A DNA stretch of 64,000 bases from Melampsora larici-populina 98AG31 (Eukaryota; Basidiomycota; Pucciniomycetes; Pucciniales; Melampsoraceae). The stretch is from assembly GCF_000204055.1 (NCBI RefSeq), contig NW_006768765.1, forward strand, positions 3,949,206 to 4,013,205, in the 5' to 3' direction. Of this stretch, positions 45,581-58,218 are shown one piece after another (the stretch's first letter is position 1; each line of letters begins with the position of its first letter). Made by a program: the position numbers and the translations under genes. The notes below the pieces were generated by a model, which was not told the origin of the DNA, did no database searches, and saw only the letters and a list, made by a program, of their open reading frames with translations.

Positions 45581-47738
45581 AGTCAATTTTTGATCTTTTT
45601 GGATCAAGTATGGAGTGTATAAATCAACTGTTCAATGCAAGCTAAGAGCATAGAGACTTGGAATTGAAAAACTATTGATGCTATTTCCTTGAATATCTTA
45701 AGTCTCTTAACACGAGTTCTTAGTATATATTGCTACTTGGGGCAGCATCCCCCATCAACTTTTAGTGTCTATGTCTCTCAAATATCCTCAAGGCTGTCAA
45801 TTTCTCTGTGCAGACAAAGCTCATCATGCGTGGGTTTTTAAACCAAGACATGACGGAGAATACCATGTTCCTTTTTGATATTTCAGATTCTTGTAAATCT
45901 TCTACATATGTGTATTCCAACAAAAAAAGATTCACAAGACATAAAAAGAAATAAAGTGCTGTATAATTCCTAATCTTGATCTTCAAAGAGGATATAACTT
46001 AGAAGTTGAGCAGCCAGATGAGTAACCCTTACTAGTTTTTTAGGGCTTCAAATGTACAAATCTTTTTATATTCCTAACCTACTATTCTTTGTTATTCTTG
46101 TTGCTCCATCCTGAAACCCTTTGAAGATTTGTGGGGCATTGAGTATTATCAGAATGATGGTGAAATTTCTGCCTCATTGTCATCAAGTCTTATGCCTGAT
46201 GCTAGATAAGGGGGTGTCCCATGTGCAGTGCAACTAGCAGTCCAATGATTTTCTCCACCATAGTGACACCATCCACAAAGAGTCTTTGAGATGCATCCAA
46301 TTCTAGTTTAATGATGTCCAAAATTCAGGCAATGTTCACACTTAACTTTTTCTGATTCATAATCTTTCCATTCATGAGAAGACCCTCTTTGCTCAGACTC
46401 AGTGTTTCACAATATCCGATGCGCCTGATAACATCATCAAACCCCCACATGATTCACTTGAATACTCTATGATATAATATTATATATATCTTTCATTTTG
46501 ATGCCATCTTCTATAGCTGTTCCCTGAATCCTTCACTTTCTAGGTCAAGGCCCTCTGGTACATATGTCTTTGAGATAACATTAAAAGATGGAATGAGATG
46601 CTTGATTTTTGGATCTCACAAAGGAGCCCACAACCATACATTATCTATTATCCATTATCCATCTTTCTCAATCTTCAGAGATTGAAACAAAGTTCACACC
46701 CCCAGTTGGCATGAATACAAGGCCCACAACTTGGAAATTAATAGATTTATTTAAGTTAAATTATGATCTTCAACGCATCTTCACATTGTTGATCTCCTTA
46801 AAGAGACTTGAGTGGTTCATATCTGTGAAAGGGCAAATTCCATGACCTCGTTGGATCAGGAAACAGTGAATTGTTGTGCATAGTAGGCGTGGTCAGTATT
46901 TATGAGACCTTGACACTGAACTGTTAACAGGTGATATGTGAGATACTTCTTCAAGCAGCAAGAATATACGTGGAGGAACTTGAGAGAGGGCAAGATTGGT
47001 TATAGTCTCTCAGTTTCCTCTTCAAGTAATTTGTCCTCTAGTCAAGAGCTTCAGAAGATAAAGTACTCAATTGTTTTTTATAGTATGTAGATTGTTCATC
47101 AAAGCAGCAAAAAATCCTGATTCCCATTTACAATCGAATTTGTACTCACCACCATCTAGTACTTTGTCTCATCACATGAAGGAGAAAAATGGCGTAAATT
47201 ACCCATTGTTCGTGACCATGATCCTAAAGAAAAAATCGAGACAGCTGTCTGCCTGTGCATAGCTAACTTGACCAAATTGTGATAAATATCACGCTATGCC
47301 CATCTTATTCATATCAAAAAAAAATGACCTATGGAAGAAGAAAGTTTGATCTTGAATGAGGATAGCTCAGAGCAAATAATTTTGAGTTATTCATGTTGAT
47401 TAGTTTGTCGACCTGTTCATGATGAAATTCTAACATGAATTGACCACAGAACTGCACAGGTGTACGTGGTCTTATATGCTCAATTTAATCATCAATCCCT
47501 TCCAACGACCCACAAAAAATACAAGTGAGAAGGATCATCATACATATTACAAAGCGCTTAATTTCCTCAAAAGCTTAAGTGGAAAAGTAAGGCAGAAGAA
47601 ACAAATGAGATGATACCTCATTATCTATCAATGCGTTTAAGAAGACAAAACACACACATCATGCTATGTACTAAAATGCTCTCGATCTTGATAGGACTTC
47701 ACGCCATGCCTCTTTGACTTTCTTGATTGATTTATCCT
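45581..47738. other. 2.2-kb region without recognised gene
   Basis: AT-rich, many short frames on both strands, none with recognisable motifs. It may be degraded repeat sequence. The right part is the likely 3' UTR of the next gene. Confidence 0.4.
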
Positions 47739-48935
47739 TCACGGTTTTGACATCATCACAGGTGGAGGTGACCCCAGGACAATCCTAATAGAAAACAAAT
47801 CTTTCCATCCCACATAAATCGGATTTGAAGAGAAATCCACAACATGTCTGAATACATTAAAACTTCTTTCATAAATCATCTTGAAGACCGAAACCAATGG
47901 ATTAAAAAATTCGGTTAAAGTTGAAAGTTTTGATAACATTGGTAAGTTTTGATTCAAGATTGACATCAAACGATAGATTACTGGTAAAGATGGTAGATAA
48001 GATCCGATAAAGTTTATAATATGACGAATAAAATATGTGTATAGGAGTGGTGTACGTGAGAATGAGCTTCGGTAGTAGGTTTGAGTCCCAGTTTGATCGC
48101 TTGAAGTTGATCCAGATCCATTTGATGAAACATTCAAACCGTCATCTTTGATTTCTGTTCCGTGGTTATCCTTTCCATTTTCTTCGCCACAATATTCATT
48201 AGTTTTGATAGATGAAAGACGTCGGATTGGGCTCCAAAGAGGCGAGAGAAGTGTGTTCAATTGTCTTCGGGGTTGTTTTACTTTTTCATCAGGCTTAGAG
48301 TTCTTATCTTGAGTGACAGTGTTTGGGTCTTCTAGATTCCCTTCTTTCATCAGTTGAGGTTTTGAAGAACTTTGAGGAGCGTGTGAGGATCGATCGTCAC
48401 GAATTGAATGGTATTCATCAGCTGACCAGATCGGATCGAAGGGTTTGGCGATATTCGAGTGAAACCAGCATCTATGAACAGATTTCAGTTCGTATGCTTC
48501 GACAGGTGGTGCTGGTGGGGTTTGTCCACTGAAAGAAGCATCCACTTCGATCGGATTAGATTCACTGGCCATACTTGGCGTGTCATTCGATTTATAAAGC
48601 ATAGTTTTCCGGTCCTGTGAATAATATTGACTCGTAGGCTTGAAAGGTGTGTTGAACCGTCTAGGATAGACTGGAGAAACATCGAGTGAAGCAATGTTCC
48701 AAGAACAAGTAGAGACCAAGATCGCCGAAAGCAAGAGTGAGCAATAAGCACTAGATTCGATCAAAAAGAAATTTCAGTTAATAATCAACTTAGTGATAGA
48801 TTCATGTTGCAGGATGACGAACCAAGGTCTATGTTGAGTTGCCATTGAGACTAAGAAGAATAGCAGGAGAAATGAGGGAGCAGTTGGGAAAGGAAAGAAG
48901 AGTAAGATAGGTAAGAAATATCTTAAACAGAACAT
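47739..48935 (-). CDS. Predicted membrane or secreted protein, unknown
   Basis: Model joins 48935..48823 and 48750..47739, about 374 residues. The start MFCLRYFLPILLFFPFPTAP is the first in-frame ATG and gives a strongly hydrophobic N-terminus, followed across the intron by a second hydrophobic stretch (CSLLLSAILVSTCSWNIASL). The middle is polar and Ser/Lys-rich (PPAPPVEAYELK, RRQLNTLLSPLWSPIRRLSSIK). A third hydrophobic block LYTYFIRHIINFIGSYLPSLPVIYRLM lies near residue 275. The donor GTTCGT is weak, so the first join is uncertain. Either a membrane protein or a large secreted candidate; no family recognised. Confidence 0.5.
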
Positions 48936-50124
48936 CTTTTGAACTTTTAAGTCTTTCTTCCCTCCTCGTCGATTGAAAATTGATACATCCACCAGCTTGA
49001 TACGCTGCAGAGGAAGAACAAATGGAAATGCTGCGATGAAGAATGTGGTTATGAAAACTGTAGTTTTGACGCGTGGTTGTAAAATGTAGTGTCGGTCTTA
49101 TCTCGATTCTCGACGCACTTGGCCTAATCTGTCGGTTTTGGACGTTCGTTACTCAGCCGCTTATGATAACAATGGACAACGGCTAGATGAGGAGGAGCTG
49201 GAAGAGAGAGTGAAACCGCTTGTCATCAAAGTGTTGTTTGACAAGGATTGAAACACTAAGTGAAAACTTGATGGGCTGGCATGCCATGACCCTGATTGTT
49301 ATTGACTTAAATAGATCTGTTGTTTGAGATACTCCTATTGTTTGATGATTTAATGATTATATGTACTTTGTTGTTTTAATGGCCAGATATGTTATATCTT
49401 CAAGGAAGATGATTGCTTTCACCTATATGACCTCCATCTATTATAATGAATTTTCTCTTTTGCGCATGAGAGTCGAGCAATCTCTGCTCACCAAATACGA
49501 TGCCTTAGAGTAAGGACTACAGCAAGTAAATCCTCAGATTAATCAAACCATGTGTTTGAAGATGATCGGTCTTTTTTCTTTTTTCCTCGAGACCACCTTC
49601 AATCGCCTGACATCCTTGAGTTCTCTTTTGTCAAAAATTAGATCAATGATTTATCAAAATATGTGAAGCTATAAGCTATATTGGAGACCTCAGGCTCATG
49701 CGTGATCCAATAAATATACATTGCACTGGATTGATGGTAGCTCTATTTGTGGAGAAAAATTAAGCTTTTGTTGGCGTTTTCTGTTCAGGAAATGCACCTG
49801 CATAGTAGAATGAGGCTGGCTGGAATGGCAGCTCTCAGGAAGGGTGGTAAAATATGGTGATGATGAACGAATTACCAGCACTTTGGAGCAATTCTGAACC
49901 TCAAAAGGACGTGACTCTTGAAATCAATTGAACAGCAGGGCCGGGTAGCCGGGTTAAAAAGCTCTAAAAAAAGCTTTGTAAAGCCCGCCCCCAAAAGGCC
50001 ACCTTCGCAGTTCCCGTGATAAGATGATTTCGTTCTGTCTCGTCTCTTGAATAAATCCCATCCAATCGATCACCTTCTCGCACTCAACTACGTCTTTCGT
50101 TCATTGAAGATTGAATACATAGTG
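48936..50124. other. Intergenic between divergent genes
   Basis: Promoter region for the membrane-protein gene and the F-box gene. A GC-richer patch lies at about 49935-50000 (GGGCCGGGTAGCCGGG and AAAGCCCGCCCCC), unlike its surroundings and possibly an element end. No gene seen. Confidence 0.4.
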
Positions 50125-51902
50125 ATGTCAAGCGCTATGGCCGCTCGAGCATTATCCCAGCTTCATCAATATGCGATCGCAAGTCAGGCCCATAGCCCCG
50201 AGTTCTTATGTAGAATTCCTAGTATTGCAAAAGAAATCACCCAGTTGAGGAAAACTTGCGATAACTTCCGTGTATGGGAAAGACAGCTAAAGATTATGAT
50301 ACGCAATCTGACTGGCTCGACCACGTACTTCCTACATGAATCGAACAAGCGTTATCCCGGACTAGACGAAGCAGTGTTCAATCTGATATTCTGGTCGATC
50401 GATGAAAAACTTCAGATGGACCTCGACATCGATGGATCTGCTAGAGATGCCTTTGAAGTCTTGGAAGGTCGATTTCAATTAAATCCTTCGTCACAATGTA
50501 TCATGGGTCGCGCCGATTTCCCAGAAGAAATTTTGGACATCATTGCAGAGATGGTTTACTACGACTCTTTTTACGAGTACTTCTATATTCATGAACAAAA
50601 GATTAAGCGTATAACACAGGGTCAGCTGTCAGGTCCGGCAGATAGAGTATACCTCGATCAATCTGGTCTACCAATTCTTAATTCATTCCAAACGCTGGCC
50701 GTGGTCAATCGAAAGTTTCGCAGGATTTGTCTTCCTTATATGTGGCAAGTAAGAGGATGTTTTTACATGAACTGCAGTCTGATCTTCATCCGTTGAAATT
50801 CGAGAGATGCTTATTCAATTGAATCCGCTGAATTTATCAGAAAATCAAATTTCCAAGCGCTATACCTGCTCCTATGGCACTTTGGACAGAGGATTTACTC
50901 TTGCAGCACGGTCATCTAGTTAAACACTTCGAATTTGAATTGCAAGACGACTGTCTGAAAGGCACTGGCTCTTATCCTTCCGAACCCATCAGAAGTCATC
51001 TTGAAAATACAGTCTCTCTCGGAATGATTGAATCAGAAGGCTTAGTCACATCATTAAGGTGCGGACTTTTTCGCGGAATTGGACTGGTGAACGTCCAAGA
51101 CATCTTCAAAGCCTGCCCTTCCCTGGAGTCAGTATCAATAAATTTGCGCCGTCTTTCACCGGGTAGAAGATGGGATGCTTGCATCGCACTGGCCTTGAAA
51201 GGGCCATTTACGTTAATCCCTCAACTACAACGTTTAAAATTGGACAACCACTGGACAAAAGCTATACCAGGTGAATTTATAATCGATCTCGTCGCCAACT
51301 TACCTTCTCTTGTATCTTTGGAACTCAATCACTACAAGTTCAGGCAGAAATCCACCATAGAAGAATCTTTGGGATGGAATCTGGGCCAGCATACAAAACT
51401 TCGCACATTACGTCTTAACAGAGTCACGTGCGACGATGGAACGTGGACCTTCAATTCTTGGCTTCAGCGATTTGAGACTCTCAACTTTGATTCTTGTAGC
51501 GGATTGTCACCGGCCTCATTGGAGAGACTACTCCGCAACTCCGCCCCTCTGCTCACTAGACTTCAGCTAAGATTGCGCGATTTACCTGACGAACCACATG
51601 TGAATGTCTGCTTTGATCTCCCGAGTCTCACAAAGCTCGATATAGATCAATATTATGGAACCACAGATTTTCTCACGAGCTTTGAAAGATGTAAATGTAT
51701 AAATGTTCTAAGATGTTCTTCCACCATGGGTGCCGATGAATGGGACACACTCAAGCATCATTTGTCTAGATATACATGGCCTAAGCTCTCAATTTTGAAT
51801 CTTTCTGGCTCAATCCATTATACACGTGTTCAGGAAAAAGAGCCAGCTAAGATAGATGTGGATGAAATATGGAATTCCTACAAAATCCGAATCTTGATCT
51901 GA
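50125..51902 (+). CDS. Gag-like / F-box / LRR fusion protein
   Basis: Model join(50125..50748, 50841..51902), 561 residues. Residues about 45-125 (FRVWERQLKIMIRNLTG, LDEAVFNLIFWSIDEKLQMDLD, ARDAFEVLEGRF) follow the Copia gag N-terminal (UBN2-like) pattern. The next part is an F-box: DFPEEILDIIAEMVYY...FQTLAVVNRKFRRICLPYMWQ, joined across the intron to KIKFPSAIPAPMALWTEDLL, which follows the F-box in rust proteins of this type. The rest is leucine-rich repeat-like (LQRLKLDNHW, LPSLVSLELNHYKF, TKLRTLRLNRV, LTKLDIDQYY, LSILNLSGS). F-box proteins recruit substrates to SCF ubiquitin ligases. The retro-derived N-terminus suggests exon capture or domestication. No damage in the frame. Confidence 0.7.
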
Positions 51903-52968
51903 CACAAAAACCTATTTGACTGAAACCGATTTTCTTTGTCAAAAAATGTGATAGGCTTGGATATCATGAATTTTATTACTTTGTTAGAAATTTTATCTTA
52001 TGTTGAGATCTATCAAGTTTTACACAATAACCATCAATTTTTCTAGTGTTGTGATTTGTTATATTCTCAAGAAAGATTATTGGGTCTACCCAAGATGTAC
52101 TTGCTGCAAAGAGTTATGCAAAGAGTTATCGCAAATTCCCTTTTTTTTGCGCGATAACTGTGCTGAACTGATAGCTTTAGAGTGAACAAGTAATTCTTCA
52201 GGCTGACAGTCATGGTCACGGAACCCTGGAAACACCATCAAGTAAATATCTCTCCATTGACATACAGTCCCCCTATTGCTCTTGCTAATGTGAATTCTCA
52301 AAGACCCCGTTCCATTCTGATGATCAATGGTACCAACTTCAACTTGTTTTCTGGACAACTTATTCATCCTTTTTCCTTAGAAATCCAGATAACGAATATT
52401 AACCTCATAAATTGTTGCCACGTTTGGACGCATGATTCACTTTTCCGACAATCTTCTTCCCAAGCTCTACATTGAGCACATGGAATGCAGTTTGGCTTTC
52501 AGCTGCTCTCATTTATCAAAGCATAATCTCTTAACTTTGAAGCTCAAGTGCGATCTGCTGTGAGATCTTGACCTAAGGCTACAGCATACATTCATATGTA
52601 TCTGAATCACTAGCCAACAATGTCAAATGACTTTTGGTGCCCTTGCATTGACTGGATTTGTAAGTTGGAACGGGTTTTAACTAAGGGGAATAGGTGCTCT
52701 GGCTTAGTGGGATCTGTGAAATCCGAAAGATGCTGTGCGAGTTGATTTCATCTTCTCTAGATCTTATGACATATGGTAAAGAGCTCTTTGTAACGGTTTT
52801 CAAGAAAAGCTTATTCTTCATATCTTGTTTCTGCGATTTGCAAAGTTGTTCTTTACTTAGTTCTCTTTTATCATTAAAAGTTTCATCCATTCTATTATCA
52901 ACAAAAAACTATACTTATTCCTCTCGTATTTTAGTTTAAAATATCTTAGTGTTTAAGATTTTTTTGTT
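51903..52968. other. Intergenic region before MULE
   Basis: 3' flank of the F-box gene and AT-rich DNA up to the 8-bp target duplication TTTTTGTT (52961-52968). Short unsupported frames only. Confidence 0.4.
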
Positions 52969-53060
52969 GGATTTCACTATTTAACGCCCGCAAAAAAAAA
53001 ACCCGAAGCCCCTTTTTGAAAATGACAGGGGGCTGTACGTTTTCCACAGCCCCTTTGCAA

Positions 53061-53100
53061 AACTTTTTCAAACTTTTTCAAACTTTTTCAAACTTTTTGA
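53061..53100. repeat. Four 10-bp subterminal repeats
   Basis: AACTTTTTCA repeated four times, the last ending TTGA, in the left subterminal region of the MULE. Possible transposase-binding repeats. Confidence 0.8.
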
Positions 53101-53479
53101 AACCTCTGTTTGAACTTTCCGAGTTCGAGTTCGACTTCGTTCAAACTTTTTGTGATTTTGCGTTGTGCGTGTGCGTGTGTAAATATCTCACTTTGTATGT
53201 TTTCATGTATGTAATTTCAAACTGACAGCCAGAACAAAGAGAAATCAGAGAACACTAGACTAAGATAAGTGAGAGTGACCGATTTCCAACAGCTAGTTAT
53301 GTTATGTATTACTCCATGTATGAGTAAGCAGAGAGAGCAGAAAAAGAGGGAAAACAAGAGGGAAAACAATGTATTACTTCATGTATGTAGCGAGCAGAGA
53401 ACATATAGAAAGAGAAACAGGGAAAACAAGAGGGAACAACAAAGGTATCGATTTCATTCAAAGCGGGGGAAGGAAATCA

Positions 53480-55261
53480 TCATATTGTCAGAGATTCGAC
53501 CCACTTATTCAGCTGTGGTTGGTGTTTGCTAATCCACTGAGGTATCTCGGTGGTTTCGAGCATAGCTGAATTCTTGGGGTAGCCATACACTTCCGGGAAA
53601 GGAACCGATTTAACAGCCGTGATGCCCAGACTAACAAAGTGTTCGCCATTTACAAAGGCAATCACAATAGGTAGTGGATCGTTATCGTTAGGAGGCGTGC
53701 GATAAGGAAAGAAGGTGTAGCAGTTGATGGTTTTAGGGTTCAAAAGTATCACTGGGCGCTCATAAGTGCTTGCAATTACGTAACCCATGAGTGGCATTCG
53801 TAACCAGTACTCTTGGGTGCATTCAGCTTCTTGATTATCCAGCCGGACAAGTAGGTCATCCACTACTTCATCAGCAAAAGTTTTGGTCCGGCGAGTTTTG
53901 ATTGAAGGGGTCGAAATCAGCTGTCTGTGAATATCTTGATTACTCGAGAGTTCTTTCAATAACTGATTCCGAACCGTGAGATAACTTTTTTTCATAGGTA
54001 AACCCAGGGATGAGGCTATAGCATCATATCCGCAATTCCCAAAAGACAGTGGATTGAAGATTGAACATATGTATGGAACAGTAAACAGCGGTAGCTGCTT
54101 TAAGATGCTCTGCTCAAAGGTACGCTGGAGAGTATGTAAGCCAATTGATTGTGATTGGTGAACGTCTGATGTTGGTAGGTCTTCTGAGTTTGAAGGTTTG
54201 GCAGATGTTCCAAACGAGTTGTCTTCCAGTGGAAACACCACAACGCCAAACTCGCGACTAGCTTCCAAAGTGGCCTTGACGTTGGTGTCCTTTCGATCCA
54301 ATTTCATATCTTCGGCAATCAAGCATAAACTGAGTTCGGGTATAAGGACACGTTGGATCAAGTAGTCAACTGAGAGAGGCTCCAGTAGTTGCACCTTGAG
54401 CAAAGGTTCGGGTTCGGAAGTCTTAATGAGCTGATTAAGGGAGCTGGTGATTATTTAGAGGCCCTTATAGCCATAACTGGACAAAAGAGCAATTCATTTA
54501 GTCTTTCTAAAGTTTCAATTAGATGAGATGTGAAAACTGCTTACTACCCCGGTTGCTCGACGTGAAATCCATCAAACTGCTTTGCAAAACTCAAGGATCG
54601 ATTGCCGTGCAGGGCCCACTGCTTCTTGGCCTCTTCCAGGTAGGAAGAGGCTTCTTCACCCTTGATGATTTCACTTAAAATGCCCAGAAACTTCTTGATT
54701 CGACTGGTGAAGTGTCATAAAGAGTCAGGTAAGAAAGACTTTTATTACTGATTGTGTAAACACTTACTTATGTAAACCATCAAAATCGATTTCGGTCGGC
54801 CAACCCTTGCTTATGCCAGAAGGTATAAGCTCACGCTCAGCCTCATGGAGATGGCAGAATTCAGCGTATTGGCCAAACTGGAACCAAAACAAGAGTCTAC
54901 ACATGTCAGATCAAATTGTAGTATTATAAAGGTGTAAAATATAAGATCAAAGACATACATGAAGCGACTTGACATTGGCCATAGCCATCAGTTGTTCTTT
55001 CATATGTAGAAGACGTTTAGATGGCTCTTTCGGAAGCGGATCATCACAGAATGGACACAGAGATAGATTGTGATTGATGGACAATTGGGAAACTTGACTA
55101 GCATCCGAATCGGTATCAGAAGAACCTGAGTGATTTGATTCGGAATATGATTCTGAAGTAGTATCAGTTTGAGTTTCATTTGTCAACACCGGATTGTTGA
55201 CTTTGATGACTGAAAGATTGAGCTGAATATCGGCCTGATTGGTCTTTACATCCACAGCCAA
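53480..55261 (-). pseudogene. RTC4-like + OTU cysteine-protease region of the MULE
   Basis: Exons 55261..54959, 54877..54768, 54703..54548 and 54476 (or 54443)..53480. First a Ser/Asp-rich linker and CPFCDDPLPKEPSKRLLHMK, then FGQYAEFCHLHEAERELIPSG, GWPTEIDFDGLHNRIKKFLG and FDGFHVEQPG, which resembles the RTC4-like domain (C-terminal domain of yeast telomere-capping protein Rtc4). The last part is OTU-like: FGNCGYDAIASSLGLPMKKS (Cys nucleophile), LTVRNQLLKELSS, and GEHFVSLGI (His). The usual Asp before GNC is Phe here. With the acceptor at 54476 a TAA falls after GYGYKGL; the acceptor at 54443 avoids it. There is no ATG at the start: the frame continues directly from the TGA of the transposase. 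Classed as a pseudogene or fusion remnant, with uncertainty. Confidence 0.6.
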
Positions 55262-58218
55262 TCAATTCGGACAGGTGTTTATTTGGTGACCGGGAGTTTT
55301 GCAATGGCTGCATTTCTTCACCCGCACCACATTAGCAGGCCTTTTAACATTTGTAGACGCCTTGGTAGCGAGCTTTTTAGCCTCCTTAGCCGCCTCCTTA
55401 CCCTTTTGGGTTTCTTTGGCCTCAAAATCTGAAATCCATCGGCCCTGCTGACCCACGTGCAACTTTTGGGTTTTGTGTTTCGGTTTCTCAGTAGATGGAG
55501 AGGTTTGAGACATTTCAACTTTTCGTTTCTGGCTGTTGGAAGGTCGGCCACGATTATTAACTTTGACTTCGGCCAATAAGATGGGTACAAGAGAGTATCT
55601 TCCAGTTTCCAATCGGGAAATGTCTTCATACAATCTTTGGAGAGTGTGTTCAGGTAGCTCTGAAAGTAAAGCAAATTTGGATTGAGCGGCCACCTTAAGC
55701 GCGTTGTGAGTTTCGGGTGCGATGTCCATGGCGAGTTTCCACTGGTCATGACAGAGATTTGGCGATAAGTAGTCAGTTTCGTCTCTAGCCTTTCCGATAT
55801 TGTGAGAGCACGGAAGCCCCCAAGCCCCACGAAAGGTTCCTGTACAAGGCCTATTGAGTGATTGAGGTAATAGATCATATTGGCTCTTCATTTTCGTGAT
55901 TGCAAAGTGAGAAACTACACCCGAAACATTCTTGAAAAAAGGTGGAAGGCCTTGAAGGGTTTTTGTCATCTCAATACCCGTGGACACCTTGATTTCGCTG
56001 ATCTGTTGATCGCCGGCTTGCTTGAAAGCATTGAAACAAGTCACAAAATCATTATTGCGGCCTTCGAGAAACTGTTTGAGTCGGAAGTGGCTGCCCTCAA
56101 CTCGTGAAGTAGAAGAGTTACCGAAGTGGTGATTTTTGGAAGTGAAGAGGGAAACGAATTTTTCGGTCCTATTGAGCCATGTACGTTTAAGGTAATCAAA
56201 AATTTGGTGCTTCTGTGCGATATCGGTGACTTTCTTGAGGTTCGAATCATAGTCTTCTTGTGTCGAAGAAGCTATAAAGGAGTTCCAAATCTTTAAGAAC
56301 TCTTTCCAGTCATGATCACTGAACTTCTTCTTGCAGTTTTTGGCGATATTGTGGTTGATGTGCCATACGCACAACAGGTGACCGGAATCAGGAAATACGG
56401 TATTGATAGCATTGAAAAGGGCGGGCTCGGCATCGGTTACAAAGGTTTGTGGTAAACGGATTGGGACGCCTTCTTCCGTCGAATCGAAAACAACACTTTT
56501 CAATTGATTCATAGCCCATTCGTAATTCATTTCAGTTTCTTCATGCAAGAAACACAAAGCCACGGTGAAAGACTTATGTGTATTGGTTGTACCGACTATA
56601 TGTAGAAGTGGAAGATTAAACCGATTTGTCTTGTAAGTACAATCTAAGCCAAGAACAGTAGGAAATCTTCGAGCTAAGCGAATGGCATCTGGGCTGGCGA
56701 AGAAAAGGTTTTGGAGAGCTCCATTGGGTGCGGTGAGAGTTCGGAATGCCCAGTTGTGACCCGATATCAAGTCAAAGAGCCCCTGAATAGGTGTTCTACC
56801 ATTCAACCATCGATCCCTATGTCGAGCACGGATGTTGTGGATGTCACGCAAGAGCGGTTCACAACCAGGTTCGACAGCGAGTAAAGATCGGATCTGACGA
56901 GCACGACATCCAGCAGCATAAAGTAAGTTGATTTCTGCTTCCATCTCGGGTGTAAATCGACGATAGACGGCCAGGTCGTGAGGTTTTTCAAACGGAGGGT
57001 GATTATGTACAAGTTTGGTGGGGCTTTTGCTGTCCTGATGCACAAACCATTGGTTTGATTTTCCTCGGTAATTGAGTGAGATTTCAAAGCCACAGTTGGT
57101 CTTCTTTGTAGAAGTTGAGCGCTCCTTAGCTACAGATGGAACGACGTGACCAAGTGAACATCGGAGGTAGATTCGAAGGGTTCGCTCATGTTTGGTTTTA
57201 TGGCTCTTTACGGCCAAGGCATATCCTTGATGTCGTGCAACAGCCTTCAGGTACATGAGACCGTTGGCCATCTCGAAAAACCGTTTGCCAACTTTAGGTG
57301 ACTCCAGTAATCGTATCGGTGCAGCCCCTAGTAAATAACCACCACATCATCAGCTATCAATTGGGAAAACTCTACAAATCAAACAATGAGATACGCACCA
57401 ATTGGTGGCCAGTCTTCATCTCGCTCTTTGAGAAATTCTTCTACAACACCATCTTCGTCTTCAACAACACCATCGAGATTTGGATTGTTTGTATTGGTTG
57501 TAGAAGTTGTGTTTTGAGTTGGTTGAGTTGAAGAAGACAACGTAATAGGATCAGGAGTTGTGTCAATTTTGTTGGTTAAACTCGATTGTGTAGTTATGAT
57601 AGCAGATGTGGTGGTTAGGTCAGTTGAAGAAGACGCGTTGGTTGACGTCGTGGGAATGGAAATCACAGTCGGAGTCGTGGTTATGTTGGTTGATCTGGTG
57701 TTTGATGTTACGGGAATGGAAATAGGAGTAGTCGATGTGGTGGGAATAGACAAAACTGGAGGTTCCATAGTAGTGGGTATCGATGAGGGATGTGGTGGTA
57801 AAGGGAAAGATGTCAAGTGCGGTATCGGATGGTTCATATAGAACGGATGAAACGGATATTGGGGAGCATTGAATGAAAACTGCTGAGATGATGGTGAACT
57901 ACTAGGAATCTGAAAGTGAGGAGGGTACAAGTGAGATGAAACACTTTGAGGATTTCCATTCATCAGATGGAATGGATTAAGAGGTGGTGGATTGTAAGTT
58001 GGATAGAAAACGGGTGGTGGATACAAGTATGGTGGTATTGGCTGTTGTATGCATGGTGTGGGAATAGGGTGATCTTGGTTTATCGCCGGTTGTTGTGGTG
58101 TTATTTGTGGAGTGGGAATAGGGTGATCTTGGGGTATTGCCGGTTGTTGTGGTGTTATTTGGGTGGGCAGTTGTGTGGGGGCCATTATATGGTTCGCGTG
58201 ACTTGTTTGTTGAATCAC
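55262..58218 (-). CDS. MULE transposase with SWIM-like motif and zinc knuckle
   Basis: Model joins 58218..57399 and 57327..55262, about 961 residues. The N-terminus is Pro/Gln/Ser/Thr-rich with repeated PQITPQQPAI units, then EDWPPIG-AAPIRLLESPKVGKRFFEM begins the FAR1-type DNA-binding part (NCGFEISLNYRGKSNQWFV, LVHNHPPFEKP). MULE catalytic residues are at VLGLDCTYKTNRF, FVTDAEPALFNAI and SRVEGSHFRLKQF, with LCVWHINHNIAKNC between. GLPCSHNIGKA is the SWIM-like part. The C-terminus has a CX2CX4HX4C knuckle (CSHCKTPGHQINTC) and ends PN at TGA 55262-55264. No internal stop, so this transposase could be functional. The donor GGTGCGT is chosen because it alone keeps the frame. Confidence 0.88.

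Noticed and set aside
52969..52991. GGATTTCACTATTTAACGCC as the target duplication of the MULE
   Set aside because: It is inverted at the two ends, so it belongs to the inverted repeat; the direct repeat is TTTTTGTT outside it.
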